A stretch of 64,000 bases of DNA from Microcebus murinus (GCF_040939455.1 NC_134106.1:40012001-40076000), one strand, 5' to 3'. Counted from the stretch's first letter, positions 35,437 through 47,154 are shown. The notes: generated by a model from the sequence alone, not told the origin. Translations and numbers: made by a program.

Positions 35437-36005
35437 TTTTAAGCTTTTATTATTATTTTTAAATAGACACATAAAATTGTATATATTTATGGGGTGGGTC
35501 CAGTGTGATATTTTCATACATGTACACAATGTGTAATGATAAAATCAGGGCAATTAACTTATCTATTACCTCAAACATTTATCATTTCTTTATGTTGGAA
35601 GCATTTAAAATATGCTCTTTGAAAATATACAGTAAATTGTTGTTAATTTTTGGCATCCTATAGTGCTATAGAAAACTAGAACTTATTCCTATATAGCTGT
35701 ACTTTTTTTTTTCTTTTTTTAAGAGACAGATTCTCACTCTGCCACCCAGGCTGCAGTGCAGTGGTGTGATCATCTCACTGTAACCTCGAATTCCTGGGTT
35801 CAAGCGATGCTTCTGCCTTAGCCTCCCAAGTAGCTGGGACTACAAGTGTGCACCACCACATTTAGCTAATTATTTTTATTTTTATAGAGATGGCATCTCA
35901 CTATGTGGCCCAGGTTGGTTAACTGTATTTTTGTATCCGTTAATCAACTTCTCCTTATCTCCTGCTCCCCACCAGCCTTCCCTGCATCTAGTAAACACTA
36001 GTCAG
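35437..36005 (-). mobile_element. L1 LINE 3' end, antisense (L1MA/L1MB-like), split by an Alu
   Basis: The plus strand follows the reversed L1 3' UTR: 'ttatttttaaatagacacat', 'tgtatatatttatggggtgg', 'tcatacatgtacacaatgtg', 'acctcaaacatttatcattt' and 'agtgctatagaaaactagaa'. The text resumes after the Alu with 'ctgtatttttgtatccgtta' and 'ccagccttccctgcatctag'. The two parts join in register, so one L1 was split by the Alu. Confidence 0.85.
35703..35919 (-). repeat. 5'-truncated Alu, antisense, nested in L1
   Basis: A T run and 'gagacagattctcactctgc' begin the right arm, then 'gtagctgggactacaagtgt' and 'atagagatggcatctcacta'. It stops at 'gtggcccaggttgg', so the first part of the left arm is missing. 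Possible short duplications AGCTGTA / AACTGTA flank it. Confidence 0.85.
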
Positions 36006-36194
36006 AGGAGAATACTCTTATTACTTGCAAACACAGTAATTTCTGGCCCTATTATCTGGGGTCTATTTTTGCCCATGTCCCTCAGGCCTCCGTCCTTGCC
36101 CTGCTTTGGAGCTTATTAGGCCCACTGTCCTCCCAAGGACACTTCCTTTCCATCCTTGGCCACCACCATTCTCTTTTCTAGGCCATCTCACAGC

Positions 36195-36800
36195 ATCCAG
36201 TGTTGAGGGTGACCCCAAATCCACATCTCTAGACCTGATTTTAATTCTGTGCCACAAACCCATAGGTTATATCACTTAAGAGCTCCAATTCCAAATTTTG
36301 GTTTTCCTCTTAGATCTGTCCCCGTCATGTGTTTCCAGTGTAGAGAATGGGGCCACCACCTCTGAAGCCATCGTCATCAAAGATCTGGGAAACATCCTAG
36401 ACTTCTGTCTCTTCCTTTTCCCCCACAACTAATTCATCCCAAATCTGAATGTTTCCCCCTGTTAGATTTGAATTCCTCCACTCTCCTCCACTTCCACCAC
36501 TAGTTCTTCTCACATCATTTCTGGCCTTAACTATTGTCCTGCACAGTGCCACCTCAGTCCATTCTCCATGCAGCTCCCAAAGTGATATTTCTCAAATGCA
36601 AATCTAATTATACCAACTACTTATGGGATAAATTCCAAACTTCTTGGCATTGCATAAAAATGCTACCATAGGTGTGAGGAGAAGGATGGTACACTATTTC
36701 AATCTCATTTCCGGCCACCCTTCTCTTCACTGTCTTTAGATTTGACTATTTTGGGTCATTTCCTGGGCTTTCCTTTTATAGGTCAACTTCCTAATGCTGA
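36195..36800 (-). mobile_element. L2 LINE fragment, antisense
   Basis: The antisense L2 body is clear: 'catcctagacttctgtctct', 'cagtccattctccatgcagc', 'gtgatatttctcaaatgcaa', 'gataaattccaaacttcttg' and 'gcattgcataaaaatgctac'. One of the longer L2 pieces in the window. Confidence 0.8.
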
Positions 36801-37829
36801 CTCTAAATAAAAGCCAAGTTGGCAGCCTCTTAGCTTACCTATGATGGGATTGAGGGACAAGGAATTCCTCCCCCTCACCAGTGCTATCAGGGTGCTGAAG
36901 ATGCACAGGAGGGGTAATAGCTTAACCTTTCATTAGCTATAACTATTTGGTGCTAAGGTGAATCGTTTAGTTCACTTATGCCGTTGTCTGAAGGAGTGCA
37001 GCAAAAAATACATTTGGATGAGAGACGAGGTAGGGAAGTGAAAGTTCTGACTATGGGGTATGAGGTTCTGATTTGTCTTCAGAGTGGGGCTGTCTAGGGA
37101 GCAGTATGAGGGCAAAGAGAGAAAGAAGGAGGGTCACCTCTAGGCAGTGAAGATGAACATGGTTTGTACCACAACTTTTCTAAAGATTAGAACTGATTCT
37201 GACACTTTTCCTACACTTTTCCTTCTACTACAGCAGAAGGTTAGTTAATTGATGGAATGATTCTAGTCTGCTTGTGTACTGTGAGGAACAGGTGGTGTGA
37301 GGTTGGGAAGGCATGTGATGGAGGGAGATTAGACTAGTCATTAGCCCTACATCAGGGATAATTGGCCAATGAGAAGACACACCTCTGTGTAGAATATTTT
37401 TAAATTCAATATGGTTCAACAAGCATTTGGGTAATAAGTGTTTTAATAGACCTTGCAGGGGTATTTACTGTCAAAGTGGTAGAAGGTCATCTTTAAGATA
37501 AGTAGGGTATATCAGCATAATGTGTTTCACTAGAAAAATTATTTTGAACTCATGACATCAAAAAGGAATATATTTTCTAGCTTTGTCACCTCCAAAAGTG
37601 GCTCAGAAGCAAAATCAGTCCTGTTGGCCACTTTGACTATCATATGCACCCCTCACTTCCCAGTATTGACCTCCAGTAGGAGCCAAAGCTTCCTGAAGAA
37701 GAAATGATTCCATGCCTTGGCACAGGAAAGCTCAAGAATATTTTGTGGTTACTGGAAAAAGTGTACTTTCAAGAGGCCAGGTGGCTCTGAAAGGAAAAAA
37801 GAACCAGCTTAGAGGACAAAGTTGTAATA
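36801..37829. other. No recognisable feature
   Basis: Ordinary non-coding sequence with short frames only. Confidence 0.5.
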
Positions 37830-39553
37830 ATTTGAGCATAAAATAATTATGCTTATTTGGACAAGTTGGATTTATGAAAGGTCAGGAGTTCAGAATAATA
37901 CTCAAAAGGCAAAGATTAATACAATATATTAAAAAACTTAGTTATAATACAAAGAAAGAGTGAATATAATAAGGCATGTATAAGTTTTAATAATTAGGAG
38001 AATATTAATATGTATGGATATTTTGTTCTATTAAGTATATATCTGTTCTTATAGTATAGAAATATTATTAAGAGTTGAAATGTGTTCCCAAAGAGTACTA
38101 GGAAAAATAGTAGAAACTATTAAGAACAGGAATAACTGCTCAGTACTCATTGTCTCATGTAAAAATTACATAGAAACAGGGCGGGCATGATTTAATTAGC
38201 ACAATGATCACCCAGAGTAAGTTGAGAGAGAGGTTAACAGTGTATGGGCAAGGTTTTCAATTGTCCAGATGTCCTAAGGAGAAGAGGTAATTGCACAGGC
38301 TTTATCTCTCATCTTCTAGAAAATGGAACCCCTGCTTGGACTTCCTACTACTAATAATATAGCAATTAAGAATATAAGCTTTTCTAATAATGCTAACAAG
38401 CGAGGTCGCTATAGTGTAACGACAAGACTAAGGTTCATGCTGACAAGTGAAATTTAAAGAGTGCAGTAGTACCTTATTTTAAGGGGATATACTAAAACCT
38501 TTGTGAAAAGTATGATCTTAGAGTCTTATTGACATAATAAGAGAAGTTAATTCTTAAAATAGCTTCACTAGATCCCATGTTGGACCAAACAACAAACAAA
38601 CAAATCCAATGAATCAATAACATAGAAGTTGTAAACTTAACTGATTAGTTTGAGATTTTGTTTTGGTAGGGGAGTGGGTCTGATAGATATCATTACCTAC
38701 TGCAACCCTAGGAAGATACAGAATTTAAGTTAATGCTATTAGAATTAAAAGTATTAAATAGTTCTAGTTTAAGTTTAGGTCTTATAAATTCTTTAATCCT
38801 TAAATAAGAGTTTTGTCTACTTTTTAAAGTGTTTAAAGCATTTGTGAGAATATAACATACTAGATTTGTAATTATAATTAAATAAATGTTGAGGAGAGTT
38901 TGAGTAAAAAATTTATATTCAATGTTTGAATGCTTAGGAAAGTCTATTTTGTTAACTCAGGCATTGGTTTATTATTGTATAACTAAACTATAAATTTTAA
39001 GGAATGTTGACTCCTTAATATTTAAAGAAATATTAGTTATTTCATAGACTTATAGATGTTACATATTGGGCTTTAAATAGTAGACGTGGAGGTTCCTCCC
39101 AACAAACAAAAACCATGAAAGAATCTTTTTTCCATGATGCTATAAGGCATAGTTAACTGCTCTCAAGTTTCTCTCAAATTTATTAGAGGCCATAAGAATA
39201 ACCTATAAGTAACAAAATTTGAAGCTTGAAGCAGACATGGTAGACTCTGATAAGAAAAATATTGTACTGGATGATGTCTTAGACAACTGGACTTGTCATT
39301 TTTTATCACTGAGCTTTTGAGTGATTGTACAGCAGGCATTTTAGAACTCAGGAATGGATCAGAGAACAGAGGGAAATTAACCTAATGATGCTTTAGAGTG
39401 TGTAGTAGCTCATCAGGAGAATTTTTCTTGTTATAACAATGGTTGACATCTTTAAAAATAGGTCTACTGTTTACTACTTAGGTTAAATTATAGCCATAGT
39501 GTAAAGCTTCCATGAGAATATTAAAATTTTAAAAATATTTTATTGCTGTTGAC

Positions 39554-39555
<2 letters not shown>
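37830..39555. other. AT-rich unassigned block, 1.7 kb
   Basis: Strongly AT-rich with no recognised repeat, no frame of note, and a texture unlike its flanks. One CpG-bearing patch sits at 38400-38425 (AAGCGAGGTCGCTATAGTG). I considered a mitochondrial insert and an ERV interior and could support neither. Confidence 0.45.

Positions 39556-39604
<49 letters not shown>
39556..39604. repeat. (AT)n microsatellite, about 24 units
   Basis: A perfect AT run that can form hairpins or cruciforms and is likely to be length-variable. Confidence 0.98.
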
Positions 39605-39607
<3 letters not shown>

Positions 39608-40234
39608 CTTACTATAGATACATTCCTTTTGTTATTCCTCCTGGATTCTGGCATGTTCTAGACACCCCAGGAAAATCATACTTGCTATGAGAGAAATGGG
39701 ATTTACATCTATCTACAAAAGGAACTCAATAGTTTAATTAAACTTAAGACTTCGTAGGAATAGGAACCTAGTTGTTCCTGAGGCAGGCAGCTTCTTTGGG
39801 TAAGTAGGGAATGAAGTTATGAAGGCCACAGCCTCATGTGTGGGACAGGTGAAGTGACAGAGCTTACCCTATACTTGGTGGGCCCTATCCTAATATCTTT
39901 AGCAGCACTGTGGCTTTCTTCGTCTACTGAGGAAAGAGACGACAGCCAGTATTTAACCTTTCTGGCTCGAATATTTGCACATTTTCTTTTCTCTGCAGTG
40001 ATGAGGGCCTTGCTTCTTGATTATAAAGCTGCTCTTTTAATCTGGTATAGAGAGCACACTACAACAAACAGAAAACTTCCCTACTTCAGGCCAGAAATCT
40101 GATAGCTGAGATTATGAGACTTCTTATGAAATGATTTTGATGTTTCTGATGAGACTGGATGGGATAAAATCCTTAAAGCCTTGCAATGACCAGTTCAGGA
40201 GCAGGTATTGATAGAACACTCTCGGTAATAGAAA
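39605..40234. other. No recognisable feature
   Basis: An 88-codon frame at 39836-40102 (+) has a hydrophobic start but no family signature or splice context. Confidence 0.45.
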
Positions 40235-40395
40235 GTTATGTTTGTGTAAAGCAGATCCCTTAAGGCATCCCTGCGAGTTGGTTGAGATGACACTGATATC
40301 AGAGAGATTAAGAGATTTGACCAAGTTTCCTGCTCACGGGTACAGGCCTCCTGACTGAGAGTCCAGGGCTCTGTCCACACTGCCAGCGCCACCTC
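40235..40395 (+). repeat. MIR SINE 3' part
   Basis: Sense MIR features: 'gagagattaagagatttgac', 'caagtttcctgctcacgg' and 'ccagggctctgtccacactg'. Confidence 0.6.
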
Positions 40396-40639
40396 CATCT
40401 GTGCCAGATGACGGGGGGTGATATATGACACACACATAATGGGCGGCCAATGAATGGTACTAACAAATATAAAAACAGCACTAACATAACAGCAATAATA
40501 TATCCACTTGTGAGAAGATAGTCAAGTTGGGCAGATGAAACAGACTTGTCAACTGTAGAAAGCAGAGAAAAGTCATTGTGAAAACAGAGTTCTAATTTAT
40601 ATAGGGAAGAAGGTAGAAGAAAGAGAATTTCTACTCTTT

Positions 40640-41494
40640 CAAATTACTCAAAAGAAGACAAACAATAAAACCAAAAAGTAGACAAAGAATAGCAATAGAC
40701 AGTTTATAGAATAAGATATCCAAATGAGCAATAAACATATGAAAAGATGCTCGGCCCCAGTAGTAATCATCAACATGCAGATTAAGTTATCATTTCTCAT
40801 TTATTACACTGATAAACATTTAAAAGTTGACGATACTCATTGTGGGTGAGGACAAGAAGAAATAGATTTCCTTATACAATGTGGGTCAAAGTAGGTGATG
40901 GTAAACACTTTTAGGGAGCCAATTTCTTAATATCTTTTAAAATTTAAATTATGCTCATGGTTGACCCAGAATTCCAATTCTAGAAATTCTAAAGAAATCC
41001 TTGTGCATATCTACAGAGATTCGATACCAGAATGCTTTACACTATATGATTTTACAGTAGTGAACAATTGATGTTGGCCAAAGGTTTCCTCAAAAGAAGA
41101 AATTAATTACAATCTAGTGCATCCACACTGTGGGATACCATGTGACAATTAAATATTAGAAGTAAAAAATGTTTCCAAGAAAACATATGGGCAGATCACT
41201 GAGGCATTTTGTTAAGTGACAATAGGCATGACAAATATGTATAATGATCCCATTAATACAAAAAAGTGTATATGTTCGTATGTGATAGTAATACATAAAT
41301 AAATAATAAAGGAAACCTTACATTGTCATCAGTGGCTACCTTTGGAAAGAGGAGTGTATTTGGAGGTGAGGGGCAAAGGGGACAATGCTCCATTATATAC
41401 TATGTATCTATATTTATAGCTATACCCACATCTGTGTCTATGTTTATAGCTATGTCTGTATCTGTATTGTTTCAGTCTTTGAGTTCATATATTA
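40640..41494 (+). mobile_element. L1ME/HAL1-like LINE 3' end
   Basis: Sense text of an old L1 3' end: 'acatatgaaaagatgctcgg', 'ttattacactgataaacatt', 'gacccagaattccaattcta', 'gggataccatgtgacaatta', 'aatgatcccattaatacaaa' and 'agtggctacctttggaaaga'. It is heavily diverged, with no open ORF2. The mariner at 41495 appears to have landed in its last bases. Confidence 0.75.
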
Positions 41495-41575
41495 GTTCAT
41501 TAAATATGAAATGTGTGATTTTGAACCAAAAGTGTAGCTTATTATATCTCAAACATGAAGCAGTACAGTTAATCA

Positions 41576-42600
41576 AAGTATGCGCCTAAACCACTGACAG
41601 TTTTGCCATCTTAATGGTAGCCTGTTTATGTCAGCAGCAAAGGAGCCTGGAGAGCGAGTGACTATGAAATCATGAAAGGTATTTTCCACAGCTTGTTGAG
41701 AATTGAATATTTTTCCTTGCAAGAAGTGGTCCAAAGCCTGGATGAAGTGGTAGTCAGTTGGTGCAAGGTCTGGTGAATAGGGCGGATAACAGAGTTTCCA
41801 AGTTGAGCTTCTGTAGTTTGAGCAATGCTGTTTGTATGACATGTGGTTGAATCTTGTCTTGGAAGAGGATTGGCCTGTCTCTGTTGGCAAATCTAGGCTG
41901 CTTAATCACAAGCATCCTTATCATTTCATCCAATTGGTTGTAGTAGACATCTGCTGTAATCACCTGACCAGGTTTCATGAAGCTGTAGTGGATAATATCA
42001 GCACTGGACCACCATTACAGACACCAGTAGCTGTTTTTTTTTTTTTTTTTTTTTTATGAATATTTGGTTTTGGACTGTGTTTCAGCAATTTGTCTTTATC
42101 CAACCATTGTGCCAAATGCTTGAGATTGTCAAAAATAATCTATTTTTCATCACACATAACAATATGATGTAGAAATGGTTGGCCTTTATGTCGTGATAGC
42201 AAAGAAAGGCAAGGTTCGAGAAGATTTCTCTGCTGACATTCGTTTAATTCATGTGGAACCCATCTATCCAGCTTCTTCACCTTGCTGATTTGTTTCAAAT
42301 GGTCCAATATTATTGGAATAGTTACATCAAAGCTTACTGCTAATTCATGCGTAGGTTGAGATGGATTTGCTTCCTCTACATCTTTCAGCTCATCATTATC
42401 TACCTTGGTCTCAGATTGCCCACATGGTTCATTTTCAAGATTAAAATACCAGAACAGAACTTCTCAAACCATCGACATACCTGTGTTCATTAGCCACATC
42501 CTTCCCAAACACTTCATTGATATTTTCATCTGTCTGCACTGCATTGGTTCCACAACCAAAATAATATTCACAAATAACATGAATTTTTGACTTATCCATG
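41576..42600 (-). pseudogene. Mariner transposase pseudogene, catalytic D triad codons retained
   Basis: The start MDKSKIHVICEY is at 42600. The N-terminal helix-turn-helix region follows, then 'LDRWVPHELNE', then 'CDEK' with the first catalytic Asp at 42149-42151. The next codon, a Trp in the family, is a TAG stop. The second Asp is at 41856-41858 in an altered context (QDK instead of HDN). The third is in 'APTDYHF' at 41753-41755. The 103-nt spacing from second to third Asp is 2 nt short of the 105 expected for DD34D, which is a frameshift. A 22-base homopolymer interrupts the catalytic domain. The protein would have been about 340 residues. It is clearly dead, with at least two frameshifts and one stop. 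Confidence 0.9.
42034..42055 (-). repeat. 22-base T run (A on coding strand) inside mariner transposase
   Basis: It sits where the family encodes a short Gln-Lys-Lys stretch ahead of the 'WWSS' motif, so it probably grew from a few AAA/AAG codons by slippage. Confidence 0.9.
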
Positions 42601-42784
42601 GTTTCACAAAAATTGCTCTGAAAACATTTTGAAAGGTAATCAAAAGCCAAAACATGTGTTTGAAAGACTGAGAATGTACCTTTACAATAAACATAAAACA
42701 AGAAGTGTCAAAGTGAAATGTCAGAGATATCAGCTGTCAAACTTAGTACTTAAGGAAATTGGACATTTCATCCTTAATAACCTA

Positions 42785-43959
42785 ATAGTACTTATCTACT
42801 ACAAATTATCTATTTTTAGAAAAAAATAAAGTATGTCTAAAGCCCTGGCACTTTTGCTCAGTCCTGGCTCCACTCAGAAAATAATCACCCATGGTAGAAT
42901 GAAGGTGATGGCATGAAAAGTCTTGAAAGGAACAAATGGTTGCTGCTTGTCCCAGGTTTCTTCTCTCATCTGCCATCTTTCCAAAATAACATGCAGAGGT
43001 AGAGAACATCTGGCTGCATCTATGTGTGCTTGCCTAACCTTTTCCTGACTTCTAGAGACTATATCTCCCTAAAGTAGATGGTGCCAATTTGAAATGTTTT
43101 TTCCTGTGCCCAGTTTCCCTGTGCGTGGCTGGCGTCTTTGCAGCGGTCCAGTGTGCTCGCTTGCTTTCTGCAGGTGGAATAGCGATCTGCCGTGGGCTCT
43201 GCTTTGTACTTACTTAGTGGAGCACAAAGGAGAGCTTCTCAAGCTGGGACTAGGACTGCAGACCATGAACTGAAGGCCTGTATTTCATCTATCAAATGGA
43301 ATAGTTCTGCCAAAGGAATCTATTGGGGACGTTGGCCTTATTTCCCAGGAAAAAAGGAAGAATAGCCTGCTTTGAGCACTTGCAGCGTGCTGCATTGGTT
43401 CATGCTAATTAGAGGTTGGCGCTGGCATGGCATCTGTCCCCCTGGGGATGCAAATCACAGCTTCCACATCGGCAATGTGTGGAATAGAGAAGCCAGAAAG
43501 GTATTGGCCACCAGAGGTGTAGCTTTTCCATTGATTATTCATTTATCCAGCAAACACTTTTTAATATCAGCTTTAACTCTGGTCTGTCCATGAAATTCAT
43601 CACCAGGCACATATCAAAACCCACCATGTCTACGATTTTCTCACACTGCCCTTCCTCTTACCTGTTTTGACTCGCTGTTTCTGGCTTGCATTCTTTTGCC
43701 CCTGGCTCTGCTGCCTTGGTCCCACACCCTTTCTCCCTACAGTGAGTGTTCCAGGACCCACTTGCTTTGAAGGACGGCCTAGACACAATTTGTCTGCCCC
43801 GACCTACAGCTCTGTCTCTGGACTGTGATTTGTCTTCAGTTCTTTGGCTTGGTCCTGGTCCGTGGAGCCAAAATGAGCTTGGCCAACCCTAGGGACCAGG
43901 TAACTCCATAGCCAGGCATTGTGCTGGGGACTGGGCTGGGGGTGGGAGGAGTTAGGGCT
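42785..43959. other. No recognisable feature
   Basis: Non-coding. It is locally richer in G+C at about 43110-43200, but there is no CpG island or exon that I can support. Confidence 0.5.
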
Positions 43960-45000
43960 ACAGACATTCATTATTCATTCATTGAAAAGACAAAAATTTA
44001 AAAATGCACAAAATATATAGTCTGTCAGATGTTGAGAAGTGCTTTGAAGAAAAATAATGTAAGGGGAATAACGGGCAATGGGGTAGGAGTAAGGGTGGAA
44101 ATTTAAGCTGGATGCAGTGGCTCATGCTTGTATTCTCAGCAACTTGGGAGCCTGAGGGCAGGAGGATCACTTGAGTCCAGGAGTTTGAGGTTGCAGTGAG
44201 CTATGATGACATCACTGCACTCCAGCCTGCGTGACAGAATAAGAACTCCTCTCCAAAACAAAAACAAACAAACAAACAAACAAAAAGAAATTTAATAGGG
44301 AATTCAGAGAAGGCCTCACTCAGAAGGCACCAGAGAGTCAGCCTTATGGGTTGCTTGGGAGGAAGGTACTCTGGACAAGGGAAGGGGTGAGGACACGGGC
44401 TCTGAGGTGAGAGCACACCTGGAATGTCGGCGGAGGGTAAGAAGGCCAGTGTGAGTCGTGAGAGGGCAAGAGAGTAAGGGGCCATAAACTCAGCAATGTA
44501 ATGGGTAGGCACAGTGTGTGGGGCTTTGTAGTCCTTTGTCAGGACTTCAGCTTTTGCTGCCAGTGAGCTGAGGAAGGCGGTCACTACTGGTGGGGAAGTC
44601 TGGTGGATAAAGATAGACACTCGATAAGTGCAGTGTGTGTGGATCATCTCATTCAGAGATGATGGAACAGGTGCCTTTGCAGGGCTGATGGGGAACAGCC
44701 AGCTCTGCCTGGGCGAGTTGAGGAGGGGCTGAGTCTGGAAGTGTGAGGTGTTTTGCAGGCAGAGGGACCAGCATGGATGAAGGCTAGTATGTGCGACATT
44801 ATGATGTCTTCAGAGAAGACAACAGTTTGGTCAAGATGGTGGGGCCAGAGTGGAGAGGCAGGAGGGAAGCCGAGAGGAGACTGGGGAGGCAGCAGGCAGC
44901 AGATTAGAAGGGCCGTTTGCGATGCAAGAATGTGGTTAGAGTTAATCCTACAGGCATGGGAAAAGTACAGGAGGTTTACAGATGGGGAATATGACTTACT
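43960..45000 (+). repeat. Old mammalian interspersed repeat (family not named), split by a FRAM
   Basis: The order 'ttcattattcattcattg', 'gttgagaagtgctttgaaga', 'gagaaggcctcactcagaag', 'ggggctttgtagtcctttgt' and 'cagattagaagggccgtttg' matches a common old mammalian repeat. Related pieces lie at 46385-46935 and 48595-49075. The 148-codon and 116-codon frames on the opposite strand are by-products. Confidence 0.6.
44107..44286 (+). repeat. FRAM (free right Alu monomer) with (CAAA)n tail
   Basis: Starts GCTGGATGCAGTGGCTCATG and contains 'gttgcagtgagctatgatga' and 'catcactgcactccagcctg', which are right-arm features, then an A-rich (CAAA)n tail. It is flanked by GAAATTTAA on both sides (44098-44106 and 44287-44295). 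Confidence 0.9.
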
Positions 45001-45104
45001 CATTGGGAAAATGGAAATAGTTTTACTCTTATACCTGTTTCCACATCATCTAACAGTGGGAACCGTTTAGGATGTAGGATTGAGTTCTCACTTCTCATAC
45101 AGTC

Positions 45105-45215
45105 CTACCTTTCCTAATCTGTAGAGTGGGGGTTTTATCTGCCTTATCTACCTCACCAGGCTGCCAGGAGGGACAAATGAGAGAGCACTGCAGTCTGAAG
45201 AGCACCCTTTATTTC
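45105..45215 (-). repeat. MIR SINE fragment, antisense
   Basis: 'cctaatctgtagagtggggg' then 'tacctcaccaggctgccagg' and 'gacaaatgagagagc' follow the antisense MIR middle portion. Confidence 0.55.
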
Positions 45216-45269
45216 CATTTTCACATCACCATGACCCAAGAATGACATCAGTGGAGTCGGTAAAAGGAG

Positions 45270-45530
45270 TGGGCAGTGTGCTTAAGTGGACAGTGCATGG
45301 CTCTGGACTGGGACATTGATTGGAGTCTATGCCTCACCACACACCACCACACACTGGCTGTGTGATCGTGAACCACACGCAAGACCACTCTGAGCCTCAG
45401 TTTCCCCATCAGTAAAATGGGTTAATTTTTACTTCCCAGGATTGGAGACGATGTGCAGGAAGTGCCTAGTCCTGTGCGCAGTCCAGAAGAGCAGCTCCAT
45501 AAGTGTTGGCTGTTATTTTCTGAGAGTGAT
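45270..45530 (-). repeat. MIR SINE, antisense, near full length
   Basis: 'tggctgtgtgatcgtgaacc', 'tctgagcctcagtttcccca', 'tcagtaaaatgggttaattt' and 'ccataagtgttggctgttat' form the complete antisense MIR order. Confidence 0.85.
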
Positions 45531-46384
45531 CGTGGTGAACACATGATCAGATGGAGTCTGTGACAGGCTCCCGTGGGCAGGATGCTGTGCCTGGTGCCAT
45601 GGGAGGCAGCTGGTGCTGGTAGGTTGGGCCATCTGAGCTGCTCCTTGGGTAGTGAGGATGGCTTTGTGTTGATCTTCACCTTGCCTGGGCCTATTTGTGC
45701 CTGTGGCGTGCTGTCTCTCTGTGGTCAGGGCTACATTCTGGCCACAGGGAGAAAATGTAGCTAATGGGCCCCCAGGGCACCAGGCTCCTGGCTGCTGTGA
45801 TACACGCTGTAGGCTCAGCGCATCTAAGCTAACTGGCTGTGGCCCAGCGTATGGCTATTGATTCGGACAGGCCAAAGGGATGTGGAGGCTGAGATGTAGG
45901 TTCATATAACTAGCTCAGAATTTCCTGCTACCGAGGTGAAAGGCTTATTTTGTCTGAATTTAACAGAGCAATTGTCCACATTGATTGAATTCTCCAAAAA
46001 ACTTCTCATCTCCTTCTGCTGTTCTGTTTCAGAGCACACGGCTTCTCGTTTAAAAGCGAGAAAAAGAAAAATTACTGTCCAGCAGCAATTTCTCATTTGG
46101 CAGGCACCCAGCCATTTTCCCAGGATTTGACAGAATATGATCTCTCACTTAACTTACTTCCTAATACTGCCCCTGGGCAAGGCTGAATTGAATCAGATCC
46201 TGGTGCAATCATTATCTTGGCTGAAGACTCACACCTACAGCTCTTCCTACAGATTGTTCAGTGCAGCCACGATGGACCCTGAGAAAAACAATCAGAAAAC
46301 AATGCACTTGCCAAAGTGACACTGGGCCCACTGTTGTTTCCAACAGGGCTGCCTCACTTCTGCCTTTTAACAGTTCTCCATAGT
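45531..46384. other. No recognisable feature
   Basis: Non-coding. The 46010-46120 stretch has a pyrimidine tract plus CAG and short open frames on both strands, but no support for an exon. Confidence 0.45.
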
Positions 46385-46935
46385 CATTAGTTATTCATTC
46401 ATTCAATAAATAATTAAGCACCTAGCGTGGTGCATAATGCAAATAGTATAATCTATGGTCTCTTCCCTCAGGGAACTTACAATTTAGTAGAGAAGATAAG
46501 ATGTACACAAATAACTAGGCTCTCACCTGGGCGCACATAAATGGATGACAAATGTAAGGGTAGGATTTGAGAGCAAGGGAAGGGACATTTTGCCAGGAAT
46601 TATTTCATGGAGCAGGGGGAATGAATGGCTTGGGTGGGGAATTGAAGGAGTGGCGTATGCAAAGATGGAGATGAATGGGGGGTGGGTGGGTATTCCAAGC
46701 TTGAGTGATGGGAGGAATAAGAATGGTGTGTTCTATAATTGCTTTTTAAATTGAATTGAAGTAAGCATCATTTGGAGTAATGCAATAGCAATCCAACAGC
46801 TTGAAACTTTTAAAGAGCATGCATAGAGGGAGACAGATTAGGAAGCTAGCACAATAATCCAGGCATGAGATAAGGTGATTTAGATGAAGTGAGAAATGGT
46901 GGAGATGGTGAGAAAGAGTGGAATTCTAGGCATAT
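46385..46935 (+). repeat. Old mammalian interspersed repeat, same family as 43960-45000
   Basis: 'ttcattcattcaataaataa', 'cctcagggaacttacaattt', 'agacagattaggaagctagc' and 'ataatccaggcatgagataa' are in the family order. The middle is eroded. Confidence 0.6.
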
Positions 46936-47154
46936 TTAGAATTTCCAGTCTCATCTTGGTTTGTATATGTGCTACCTTCCTAGAAGTTCCCTGTCCTTCA
47001 GTTTTGAAGAAAGATACTATTGAGGGCACTTGCTCTCTGGTGTGACCAGACATCTTCCCTCCCTCTAGCCATGGCACTACTGCCCTTTGAGTTATGACCC
47101 TGCACCATTTGCAGCTGTGTTCCCTTAGGGTCATAGAATCACACAACCAGAAGG
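46936..47154. other. No recognisable feature
   Basis: Short gap between repeats. The 128-codon minus-strand frame that covers it (46880-47266) runs through repeats on both sides and is not supported as a gene. Confidence 0.5.

Larger units (their letters stand above)
41495..42782 (-). mobile_element. Full-length mariner (TcMar-Mariner) relict, about 1,288 bp
   Basis: The left end reads GTTCATTAAATATGAAATG and the complement of the right end reads GTTATTAAGGATGAAATG, so terminal inverted repeats are recognisable. TA lies on both sides (41493-41494 and 42783-42784), the standard mariner target duplication. The length is normal for a complete mariner. The transposase runs on the minus strand and is broken. 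The encoded protein is closest, from memory, to the Hsmar2 type rather than Hsmar1. Confidence 0.85.

Noticed and set aside
37830..39555. Nuclear mitochondrial insert (NUMT)
   Set aside because: The AT-rich text lacks recognisable mitochondrial tRNA, rRNA or protein blocks in either orientation.
41573..42701. Several minus-strand frames that look like a SETMAR-type gene
   Set aside because: They are pieces of one broken mariner transposase. There is no SET domain or exon context, and the protein is closer from memory to the Hsmar2 type than to the Hsmar1-derived SETMAR.
44201..45003. 148- and 116-codon minus-strand frames
   Set aside because: They lie antisense across a FRAM and an old interspersed repeat and have no domain.
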